From contig CAJUFU010000059.1 in assembly GCA_910585555.1 (NCBI GenBank), positions 1 through 10,418 of the forward strand: a stretch of DNA of 10,418 nucleotides, in the 5' to 3' direction. The notes beneath the pieces were generated by a model that made no database searches, was not told the DNA's origin, and worked only from the letters and a program-made list of their open reading frames with translations. This stretch comes from an uncultured Lachnospiraceae bacterium. Lineage in GTDB: Bacteria > Bacillota > Clostridia > Lachnospirales > Lachnospiraceae. The translations under genes were made by a program, and so were the position numbers. This document shows, in pieces, positions 4,586 through 10,418 of this stretch (position 1 is its first letter; every line of letters starts with the position of its first letter).

Positions 4586-6550
4586 TTACACGCCTTTTTC
4601 AATCAAAATACCTTCTCTGTAGGCCTGCAGAAGTTCTTCCAGCTGATGGATTGTCTCCCGCAGTTCCATACCGATCTCCGTATCCGCAATCTTCTGCCTG
4701 GAGGAAGTGGTCTCTAAAATGACCGAATCCGAAAAGATATCCGACTCCCGCAGTATTGCCGCTTCCGTGGATTCGAAAGGCTCATGAGCCACCAGCCGCA
4801 TACCGTAGGAATTAACCACCAGCGTGTATCCGGCTATACCGGTCTTATCCTGATAGGCCTTGGAAAAACCGCCGTCAATAATCAACAGTTTCCCGCCGCA
4901 CTTGATGGGAGTCTCTCCCTTTTTCAGCTCCACAGGCACATGTCCGTTGACAATATGAGAATGGGACTCATCCAGGCCAAACTCCCGCAGAATCCGATTG
5001 ATGACCTCCTCCTTGTCAAGCAGTCTGTAATAATTATTCTTAGTCTCCTTGTGCATATCCTTATCCAGCAGGAAATACCTCTCAAAGGTAGCCATCTTAT
5101 CTTTGCCAAAGACCGGAGAATTGGGCCCGGCCCAAATATACCAGATGATATCCTGCCCCTTTAGCTTTTCCTGCAGATTATTGTGAGAATAATACCCTTT
5201 CCGGGCATAGTGCTCTAAGATATCATAAAGTTCTTTTCCGCTGTATTCTTCCCCATACACATTGACTTTATTAAAATTCCCCTCCTCATCCATGGGCACA
5301 CAGCCGTGATAGAGCAGGTTAGAATTATATATCTTATAGAGTCCCCCTTTGGAAAAGAGGAATCTCACGTGCTTTTGCAGCTTCTCACACTTCACAAAAG
5401 CCTGGCGCAGACGTTCCATCACCTGTTCCTCTTCCGGTGTCAGTTCGTATGGGCGGTTCCGATTGACAGTAGGGAAATCCACGTCTCTCATAGGATAGGA
5501 CACCCCATCGATGACCAGGGCTTTTTGCTCATAATCCACATGTTCCAAAAGCAGCCTGTCCTGCATGGCAAACTCCGGACGGCGCATGATCAGCTGTCCT
5601 TCCAGCTTAAATTGCAAAATGGCGATAGCCTTATGCATTTTCATATCAAGGCTTAAATCCTTGGTGTCATAATCTGTATTATATTTGATGGCGAAAGCCT
5701 CGCAGTCCGTATCCTTATAAGTGTCCAGGGCAAAAGTTGCCAGAGGAATCAGGTTAATGCCGTAGCCTTCCTCCAAAGTATCCAGATTGCCATACCGGGC
5801 CGCCATCCGGATAACATTGGCTATACAGGCCAGATGCCCGCTGGCCGCTCCCATCCAGACGATATCATGATTGCCCCACTGTACATCCACCGAATGATAC
5901 TGACAGAGCGTATCCAGGATGATATGTGGACCAGGCCCCCTGTCAAAAATATCTCCCACGATATGTAGATGGTCGATCACCAGCCGCTGAATCAGATTGC
6001 TCAAGGCAACGATAAACTCCGGCGCTCTGCCGATTCTGATGATGGTGTGGATAATTTCGTTATAATAGGCTTCCTTATCCTGAATCTCCGCCTTCTCCGT
6101 GATCAATTCCTCGATGATATAGGAGAAATCTTTGGGCAGCGCCTTTCTCACCTTAGATCTGGTATACTTGGAAGAAACCCGTTTCGTAATCTGCACCAGT
6201 CTGTGCAGGGTAATCTTATACCAGTCCTCAATGGAACTCTCGTCCTCCTCCTGCATCACAATATCCAGTTTCTCCTCCGGATAATAGATCAGCGTTGCCA
6301 GACTCTTCTTATCCTTGATGCTCAAGGTATTGCCAAACTCCTCGTCAATCTTACGTCTGACAGAACCGGAACCATTCTTTAATACATGGTTAAACTGCTC
6401 GTACTCCCCGTGAATATCTGTCATGAAATGTTCCGTGCCTTTGGGCAGGCTCAAGATTGCCTGTAAATTGATAATCTCCGTTGATGCCGCCGCAATCGTC
6501 GGATATTGTTTCGATAAACTTTTCAGGTATTTTAATTCTAGTTCATTCAT
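4586..6550 (-). CDS. fbp: Fructose-1,6-bisphosphatase, class III
   Basis: Predicted gluconeogenic enzyme hydrolysing fructose 1,6-bisphosphate to fructose 6-phosphate, cytoplasmic and manganese-dependent by family knowledge. The 654-residue length suits the class III enzymes of Firmicutes (about 640-670), which are unrelated to class I FBPases and have a split calcineurin-like phosphoesterase core. Metal-site motifs are present in order: TDIHGEY (44-50), GDIFDRGP (199-206), WGNHD (225-229), then after a long insertion YHGCVP (414-419), VNGHVPV (534-540) and LLIIDGGFSKAY (555-566). No frameshift or missing block is seen. The ATG at 6548-6550 has GGGAG close upstream (3-base gap) and AGGA further off. 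It lies 85 bases after dapB with no terminator between and no clear own promoter, so at least some of its transcript may come from dapB. Confidence 0.96.
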   Translation of the reverse strand: MNELELKYLKSLSKQYPTIAAASTEIINLQAILSLPKGTEHFMTDIHGEYEQFNHVLKNGSGSVRRKIDEEFGNTLSIKDKKSLATLIYYPEEKLDIVMQEEDESSIEDWYKITLHRLVQITKRVSSKYTRSKVRKALPKDFSYIIEELITEKAEIQDKEAYYNEIIHTIIRIGRAPEFIVALSNLIQRLVIDHLHIVGDIFDRGPGPHIILDTLCQYHSVDVQWGNHDIVWMGAASGHLACIANVIRMAARYGNLDTLEEGYGINLIPLATFALDTYKDTDCEAFAIKYNTDYDTKDLSLDMKMHKAIAILQFKLEGQLIMRRPEFAMQDRLLLEHVDYEQKALVIDGVSYPMRDVDFPTVNRNRPYELTPEEEQVMERLRQAFVKCEKLQKHVRFLFSKGGLYKIYNSNLLYHGCVPMDEEGNFNKVNVYGEEYSGKELYDILEHYARKGYYSHNNLQEKLKGQDIIWYIWAGPNSPVFGKDKMATFERYFLLDKDMHKETKNNYYRLLDKEEVINRILREFGLDESHSHIVNGHVPVELKKGETPIKCGGKLLIIDGGFSKAYQDKTGIAGYTLVVNSYGMRLVAHEPFESTEAAILRESDIFSDSVILETTSSRQKIADTEIGMELRETIHQLEELLQAYREGILIEKGV

Positions 6551-6635
6551 CTGCTCCCATCCTGTCCTTTCCCACTGTCAGTCAACACCCTGTATTTCTC
6601 CGCTTTTCTTTAAAACTCTGACATTATGTAAGACT

Positions 6636-7391
6636 TTATCCAATCACATCTGCCATATCGTACATGCCGGCGGGACGGCCTTTTAGGAACTTTGCCGCCT
6701 GGATGGCCCCTTTGCCGAACACAGCCTTGGAATATGCCCTGTGAGAGAAAGTAACCACCTCGTCAGCCCCTGCAAAGATCACGTCGTGATCGCCCACGAT
6801 CGTGCCGCCTCTGACTGCGCTGATGCCAATCTCCTTATCCTTTCTCTTCTCCCTTACCTGGCTTCTGTCATAGACATATTCGTAGGCGCTGCCCATCTGC
6901 TCGTTGATAGAATCAGCTAGCGCCAGGGCTGTTCCGCTGGGCGCATCCACTTTCTGATTGTGATGTTTCTCCACAATCTCTATATCGAATCCTGCCGGTG
7001 AAAGAATCTGAGCCGCCTCCTTCAACAGCTTTAAGAGCATATTGATGCCCAAGGACATATTAGCAGACTTTAAGACGGCCACCTTCTTAGAAGCTTCTGT
7101 CACTTTCTCAAGCTGTTCTTTCGTAAGACCTGTGGTACACAGCACGCATGGAACCTGTTTCTCCACGCAATAAGCAAGCAGTCCATCCACTGCCGACGCT
7201 GTGGAGAAATCAATGACAGCGTCCGCTTCCACTGTACAATCAGCAATATCCGTAAACACCGGATAGGCGTTTTTTCCCGCATCCTTTGCATCCACACCCG
7301 CCACAATCTCTATCTCTTCATCTGCCGCTATGAGGCCGGAAATCGTTTGTCCCATCTTACCATTGCAGCCATGCATAATCACTTTTACCAT
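6636..7391 (-). CDS. dapB: 4-hydroxy-tetrahydrodipicolinate reductase DapB
   Basis: Reduces the product of DapA to tetrahydrodipicolinate with NAD(P)H, the second committed step towards meso-diaminopimelate and lysine; cytoplasmic. The 251-residue protein has the N-terminal Rossmann motif GCNGKMGQ (8-15), the cofactor-domain segment VIDFST (59-64), TTGLT (86-90), SANMSLGIN (109-117) and the substrate-binding signature EKHHNQKVDAPSGTA (141-155), with His143/His144 and Lys147 corresponding to the conserved catalytic residues, plus the late FSHRAYSKAVFGKGA block (215-229). The length suits the short bacterial form. AGAGGAGA lies about 8 bases upstream of the ATG at 7389-7391. It follows dapA in reading direction but is separated by a terminator and a foldback element; I find no convincing promoter in the gap. 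Only dapA carries the lysine riboswitch. Confidence 0.97.
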   Translation of the reverse strand: MVKVIMHGCNGKMGQTISGLIAADEEIEIVAGVDAKDAGKNAYPVFTDIADCTVEADAVIDFSTASAVDGLLAYCVEKQVPCVLCTTGLTKEQLEKVTEASKKVAVLKSANMSLGINMLLKLLKEAAQILSPAGFDIEIVEKHHNQKVDAPSGTALALADSINEQMGSAYEYVYDRSQVREKRKDKEIGISAVRGGTIVGDHDVIFAGADEVVTFSHRAYSKAVFGKGAIQAAKFLKGRPAGMYDMADVIG

Positions 7392-7414
7392 ATTCTGTCT
7401 CCTCTCTATTTTAA

Positions 7415-7618
7415 GTAATTGCGAAACGCATTCTTTCAGGAAAGCAGTTGAACAAAATAGACAAATCGTAAGTAGGGTGCTTTGACGCCGCCGGTGTTTA
7501 GACGCCGTATTCTGGCGTCTTATGCACCGCTGCGAGCGGCAGTGCAGCGCAAGCGTGCCCTACGGTGATTGTCTATTTTGTACAACGGAAACTTTTGAAA
7601 ACACAGTTTCGCAATTAC
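7415..7618. mobile_element. Foldback / MITE-like element in the dapA-dapB gap
   Basis: A 204-bp stretch bounded by a perfect 13-bp terminal inverted repeat, GTAATTGCGAAAC (7415-7427) and its complement (7606-7618). A second perfect 13-bp inverted pair, ACAAAATAGACAA (7452-7464 with 7569-7581), lies exactly 24 bases inside on both sides, and a third GTAGGG/CCCTAC pair (7472-7477 with 7558-7563) follows. The arms are thus collinear over about 63 bases although the 24-base spacers have diverged. The GC-rich centre holds two more hairpins: AGACGCC/GGCGTCT (7500-7506, 7514-7520) and TGCACCGCT with AGCG..GTGCA (7523-7546). There is no coding capacity. No clean target-site duplication is seen; TAA occurs next to or one base from each end. 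It may be a non-autonomous transposon remnant or a structured RNA in the dapB leader. Confidence 0.6.
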
Positions 7619-7640
7619 CTAATCCTTTCTATTTTCTCAT

Positions 7641-7678
7641 AAAAACGTCTGCTAAATGTTCCTTTAACAGACGTTTTT
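7641..7678. terminator. Intrinsic terminator after dapA
   Basis: A 16-position stem, 7641-7656 with 7663-7678, 15 of 16 matching and the remaining position a G-U wobble in the minus-strand RNA, around a 6-base loop. On the minus strand it ends in five U residues, 30 bases beyond the dapA stop; the T run on the other strand makes it symmetric. It should end most dapA transcription before dapB. Confidence 0.85.
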
Positions 7679-7707
7679 GCGGTTCCCATTGTTTGTTTTC
7701 CTAACTG

Positions 7708-8592
7708 CTATAATATACCATACTCTTCCATCGCCTTACGAAGCCGCTCCACATTCTGCGGTTCCATCTCGGACAATGGCATACGCGCCGGACCTACTTC
7801 TTTGCCCATCAGATTGAGCGCCGCCTTTACCGGAATCGGATTCACCTCGCAAAACAGCGCGTCGCACAGATTGATGGCGCGAAGCTGTTCCTTCATACTG
7901 CCCTCCACATCGCCCTCAAAAAACTTCTGGCAGATATCATGGGTCTGCCTGGGCGCCACATTGGACAATACGGATATCACACCCTTGCCTCCAAGAGACA
8001 GAATCGGCACGATCTGGTCATCATTGCCGGAATATACGTCCACCTTACCGTCCGCTAAGGACTGCAGTTTTGCAATCTGAGAAATATTGCCGCTGGCTTC
8101 CTTGATACCCACAATATTCTCCACCTCAGTGCACAGACGCACCGCTGTCTGGGGCAGAATATTACATCCTGTTCTGCTGGGTACATTGTAGAGGATGATC
8201 GGCAGTTCCACCGAATCCGCCACCTTTTTATAATGTGCATACAAGCCGTTCTGGGTAGCCTTGTTATAATAAGGCGTCACCAAGAGCAGAGCGTCCGCAC
8301 CGTACTTCTGCGCTTCTTTGGACAGATAAACCGCCGTCTCGGTACAATTAGAACCGGTTCCGGCCACCACAGGCACCCTGCCTTTCACCGTCTCCACACA
8401 GAACCGAATCATTTCCAAATGTTCTTCATGTGTCAATGTGGAAGATTCCCCCGTCGTACCGCAGACAATAATCGCATCCGTACCGCCCGCAATCTGGTCC
8501 TCCACAAGCTGTGCAAACTTCTCAAAATGAATACTGCCGTCTTCATGAAACGGTGTGACGATCGCAACACCGGCCCCTTTAAAAATTGCCAT
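7708..8592 (-). CDS. dapA: 4-hydroxy-tetrahydrodipicolinate synthase DapA
   Basis: Condenses pyruvate with aspartate semialdehyde, the first committed step of the diaminopimelate/lysine pathway; cytoplasmic TIM barrel. The 294-residue length is typical. Catalytic residues are in place: Lys164 in VGIKEASGN (Schiff base), Tyr135 in LYNVPSRTG, Thr46-Thr47 in CGTTGES, Tyr108/Tyr109 in TPYYN and Arg140. The start is the ATG at 8590-8592, with GGGAGG seven bases upstream; an open frame runs on to 8685 but passes through the riboswitch expression platform and is not translated in my reading. Expression is under a lysine riboswitch directly upstream, so high lysine should lower it. A strong terminator follows. 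The neighbour in reading direction is dapB. Confidence 0.97.
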   Translation of the reverse strand: MAIFKGAGVAIVTPFHEDGSIHFEKFAQLVEDQIAGGTDAIIVCGTTGESSTLTHEEHLEMIRFCVETVKGRVPVVAGTGSNCTETAVYLSKEAQKYGADALLLVTPYYNKATQNGLYAHYKKVADSVELPIILYNVPSRTGCNILPQTAVRLCTEVENIVGIKEASGNISQIAKLQSLADGKVDVYSGNDDQIVPILSLGGKGVISVLSNVAPRQTHDICQKFFEGDVEGSMKEQLRAINLCDALFCEVNPIPVKAALNLMGKEVGPARMPLSEMEPQNVERLRKAMEEYGIL

Positions 8593-8641
8593 ATATTTTC
8601 CTCCCGCTATGATGTGATTCTTTGGTGCGCCTTCCATTTCT

Positions 8642-8855
8642 AAAAAAAGACTGACCTCACAGGGCCAGTCTTCATAGTCTGCCATTTCTGGTCTAGATAG
8701 CGCCCCATCGAAAGATGACAGTCATACAGCTCTTAACTGTATGCCCAAGGCAGAGACGAACAGGCGGCTCCCCTTTCGGCGTCTTTTCCTTTCCTGACAC
8801 TTCTTCTGCACCTGCCGCATCCGCATCTCTACTGATAAAAAACGCAACCTCTATC
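8642..8855 (-). promoter_or_regulatory. Lysine riboswitch (L box) with transcription terminator, controls dapA
   Basis: Read on the minus strand, the leader shows lysine-riboswitch hallmarks in order: GATAG then AGGTTGCG (8855-8843), GCCGAAAGGGGAGCCGCC (8780-8763), a CATACAG/CTGTATG hairpin (8743-8723) and CTATC (8700-8696), which closes P1 against GATAG. The aptamer is thus about 8696-8855. The expression platform ends in an intrinsic terminator: AAGACTGGCC (8672-8663) pairs with GGTCAGTCTT (8656-8647), loop of 6, followed by a run of U residues to 8642. Known class behaviour: lysine binding stabilises the aptamer and favours the terminator, switching dapA off. I could not resolve the antiterminator pairing by eye. 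No cobalamin, SAM or T-box features are present. Confidence 0.93.
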
Positions 8856-8876
8856 AAACTCTATAATGTTGAACTT

Positions 8877-8905
8877 ATCATAGCACCCTGACAGGATTCT
8901 GTCAA
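8877..8905 (-). promoter_or_regulatory. Sigma-A promoter of the dapA leader
   Basis: On the minus strand a perfect TTGACA (8905-8900), a 17-base spacer (8899-8883) and TATGAT (8882-8877). The predicted start is about 8870, 15 bases before P1 of the riboswitch. It lies in the short gap after the cobA-like gene, which has no terminator of its own. Confidence 0.85.
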
Positions 8906-8952
8906 CAAACTTCTCTGTCTATGTTCCGTCCGTATGCCACAATTCCCTGCAT

Positions 8953-9453
8953 CTATTCCCAGATTTTATAATGCATGGTTTCCACTTTGGTCACATTATC
9001 CGCCAGCGCACAGACCTCATCATTGACGGTGACCCCTGTCATGATGATTTCCATTTCCTCAGGTTTACCGGCAAGAAGCGTTTTCAGCTCTTCCACCGTG
9101 ATAATCTCGTTGTCGATCAGATTCAGCACTTCATCCAGAATAAGCAGGGAACACTCCCCTGTATTAAAAATCTTTCTGGCAAAATTAATACCGTTGCGGA
9201 TATTCTGCTTTTCTTCCGCTTTGTGTTCATCTGATAACAGGGAAAAATCTTCCGCAGACTTCTCAAACCGGAATATCTTTATCTCCGGTTCCAGGCGCTT
9301 TGCAAACTCTGTCTGTGCCAGCCCCCTCCCTTTCAGGAACTGAATAATCACCACATATTCTCCTCTGCACGCCGCCTGAACTGCCTTACCAAGTGCCGCC
9401 GGAGACTTTCCATGACCTTCTCCGCTATAAATCTGAATCATACCCTTTTTCAT
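8953..9453 (-). CDS. ATP:corrinoid adenosyltransferase, CobA/CobO/BtuR family
   Basis: Predicted to transfer the adenosyl group of ATP to cob(I)alamin or cob(I)yrinic acid a,c-diamide, making the coenzyme B12 upper ligand. The 166-residue P-loop protein has Walker A GEGHGKS (11-17), IIQFLKGRG (36-44, the conserved Q-F-x-K-G block), a Walker B strand LLILDE (103-108) with the DE pair, NLID following, and MTG at 138-140. It differs from E. coli BtuR in the P-loop (GHGKS instead of GKGKT) and is about 30 residues shorter, ending shortly after the last predicted strand, so it may be a divergent subfamily. The ATG is supported by GGAGG six bases upstream. No other corrinoid gene is adjacent; it lies between ssb and dapA. 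Family is confident, exact substrate is not. Confidence 0.85.
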   Translation of the reverse strand: MKKGMIQIYSGEGHGKSPAALGKAVQAACRGEYVVIIQFLKGRGLAQTEFAKRLEPEIKIFRFEKSAEDFSLLSDEHKAEEKQNIRNGINFARKIFNTGECSLLILDEVLNLIDNEIITVEELKTLLAGKPEEMEIIMTGVTVNDEVCALADNVTKVETMHYKIWE

Positions 9454-9470
9454 ACAAATCCTCCATGTCA

Positions 9471-9503
9471 GAGCATCCTGCTTTCACCAGACAAAGCAGG
9501 CTC
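9471..9503 (-). other. Leader hairpin ahead of the cobA-like gene
   Basis: CTGCTTT (9478-9484) pairs with AAAGCAG (9493-9499), extended across a 3-base bulge by GAGC (9471-9474) with GCTC (9500-9503), giving an 11-bp stem with an 8-base loop. It ends only a few bases before the GGAGG of the cobA-like gene, in the roughly 83-base leader. There is no T run after it, so it is not a terminator, and it is far too small for a cobalamin riboswitch. Confidence 0.5.
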
Positions 9504-9542
9504 CAAGTCAAATTTGTTTTAATAATGATTCTATATCAATTT

Positions 9543-9571
9543 ATCATAGCATACTTGGCCTTTTTGTGCAA
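9543..9571 (-). promoter_or_regulatory. Promoter of the cobA-like gene
   Basis: On the minus strand TTGCAC (9571-9566), a 17-base spacer and TATGAT (9548-9543) preceded by TGC (extended -10). The predicted start is near 9536. The gene can thus be expressed apart from ssb, although no terminator is visible between them. Confidence 0.7.
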
Positions 9572-9670
9572 CTTTTTATTTTACCGTGCCATTTTTCTAT
9601 TTTTTCTGTGCAGTTTTCCAGTCATCTTCTCTTATACTCACGTGTTTGTACTTACAGGCATTCTCAAACC

Positions 9671-10303
9671 CTATTCGTCCTCCACCATTTCCAGCTTACT
9701 GACGGAAACCTCGTAGGCAATCCGTCTCTCAAGCTGCTCTTCCGATAATTTCTTCATATATTCACGGCTCTGGATTCTCCCCCAGATAGCACAACGGCTT
9801 CCCACCTCAAAATTGCTGGCAAATCTGGCATTTCTGCCCCAGCAGATGCAGGGTATGTAGTCCGACTTGCCATAAGGTCTGTTGACCGCAAGCAGCAGAT
9901 CCGCAATCTCTCTGCCAAGCGGTGTCTTGCGATAGATTGGCTCCTTACAGATATAGCCGTCTAAGAAAATCTGGTTTGTCTTCGCACCCTCGCCGATATC
10001 TTCTACAAACTCAATCTCCCTTGCAAAAACAGACAGTACCAGCCTGTTCTTCCTCTCTTCGTGCCTGTTATAGGAGCGGAACTGTCCCGTAATACAGATT
10101 TTCATGCCCTTATAGTCCTCATTTACATCGATGAGACGCTCGGACACCATCACCGGTATGATATCTGTTGACTCGCTAAGTCTGTCTACACTGATATCCA
10201 CCATATAGAAGCCCTCTCCAAAAATCTCATGGCTGAAAGAAAAGTCGCTTACAATTTCTCCCATAATCGCCACCTGGTTGTTTTCAATTACCTTATCTGT
10301 CAT
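9671..10303 (-). CDS. Tandem-OB single-stranded DNA-binding protein
   Basis: A 210-residue protein whose C-terminal half (about 110-207) is a clear SSB OB fold: NQIFLDGYICKEP, then TPLGREIADLLLAVNRPYG (127-145), IPCICWGRNA (150-159), VGSRCAIWGRIQSREY (167-182) and a final EVSVSKLEMVE strand. The N-terminal half (about 9-101) has the same order of elements in weaker form (NNQVAIMGEI, DIIPVMVSE, GMKICITGQFRSYN, LSVFAREIEFV) and is likely a second, diverged OB fold. It ends EMVEDE and lacks both the Gly/Gln/Pro-rich linker and the DDDIPF-like tip by which ordinary SSBs recruit partners, so it is probably an accessory SSB rather than the replication SSB. The ATG at 10301-10303 has GGGAG eight bases upstream. 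No neighbour suggests a specific role. Confidence 0.85.
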   Translation of the reverse strand: MTDKVIENNQVAIMGEIVSDFSFSHEIFGEGFYMVDISVDRLSESTDIIPVMVSERLIDVNEDYKGMKICITGQFRSYNRHEERKNRLVLSVFAREIEFVEDIGEGAKTNQIFLDGYICKEPIYRKTPLGREIADLLLAVNRPYGKSDYIPCICWGRNARFASNFEVGSRCAIWGRIQSREYMKKLSEEQLERRIAYEVSVSKLEMVEDE

Positions 10304-10418
10304 GTTTTTTCTCCCTTCTACACTGCATGATCGCAGGAATCCCTTTTAGTATTGTATTATCAATATATAGGATAAGAGAGAAAAATAGAACTGTTAATGG
10401 TCGCGCAGTGTGCAGATT
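10304..10418. other. Non-coding A/T-rich leader upstream of the ssb-like gene
   Basis: No gene is supported here. On the minus strand there are several -10-like hexamers (GATAAT, TACAAT, TATATT) within 10345-10375 but none has a recognisable -35 at the right distance, so I do not place a promoter. A gene ending just beyond the right edge cannot be excluded. Confidence 0.4.

Noticed and set aside
7405..7635. TCTATTTT at 7405-7412 and 7628-7635 as target-site duplication of the foldback element
   Set aside because: The copies are not flush with the inverted repeat ends (2 and 9 bases away), and the same motif occurs inside the element, so it is weak evidence.
8593..8685. N-terminal extension of dapA by 31 residues to an upstream ATG
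   Set aside because: The segment runs through the riboswitch terminator, has no counterpart in DapA, and the ATG at 8590-8592 has an excellent GGAGG.
9454..9670. Possible cobalamin riboswitch ahead of the cobA-like gene
   Set aside because: The leader from the predicted start is only about 83 bases, and no B12-box or multi-stem architecture is present.
9393..9748. Plus-strand open frames with hydrophobic residues over 9393-9748
   Set aside because: They overlap the start of the cobA-like gene, its promoter and the end of ssb, and have no ribosome binding site or recognisable domain.
10395..10418. Possible 3' end of another gene at the right edge
   Set aside because: Only about eight codons would be visible and nothing supports a reading frame.

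Overview
The window reads as an ordinary stretch of core chromosome from a low-to-moderate GC, Gram-positive anaerobe of the class Clostridia, most likely a Lachnospiraceae relative. The basis is strong GGAGG-type ribosome binding sites, A/T-rich sigma-A promoters, a class III (Firmicutes-type) fructose-1,6-bisphosphatase, a DUF1836 protein, a YerC/TrpR-like regulator and a lysine (L-box) riboswitch with a Gram-positive-style intrinsic terminator. Placement at family level is inference from gene content; there is no rRNA to anchor it.

Left part (1-2332): a minus-strand pair made of a DUF1836 protein followed, with zero spacing, by an Hpt phosphotransfer protein cut off by the window edge; a divergent yerC-like regulator on the plus strand, with the two promoters back to back; and a minus-strand, membrane-anchored, coiled-coil LytM/M23-like protein that has lost the metal-binding residues.

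Middle (2333-4570): a plus-strand cold-shock protein; a strong bidirectional terminator; a GC-rich double hairpin; a minus-strand, orphan HisA of the eukaryotic (HIS6) type; and a divergent plus-strand lipoprotein with a Gly/Thr/Asn/Asp-rich low-complexity body. The lipoprotein gene and the convergent fbp gene share a terminator.

Right part (4571-10418): everything is on the minus strand and is read in the order ssb-like (two OB folds), cobA/btuR-like ATP:corrinoid adenosyltransferase, dapA, dapB, fbp. dapA has a complete regulatory module: a sigma-A promoter, a lysine riboswitch and a terminator. dapA and dapB, consecutive steps of the lysine/diaminopimelate pathway, are separated by a second intrinsic terminator and by a roughly 204-bp foldback element with terminal inverted repeats. 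fbp follows dapB with no visible terminator.

I see no phage, CRISPR, toxin-antitoxin, tRNA or rRNA content and no obvious new multi-gene system. The items most worth a second look are the foldback element between dapA and dapB, the eukaryotic-type HisA away from other his genes, the degenerate LytM protein, the tandem-OB SSB-like protein without the usual acidic tip, and the dyad between the yerC/DUF1836 promoters.
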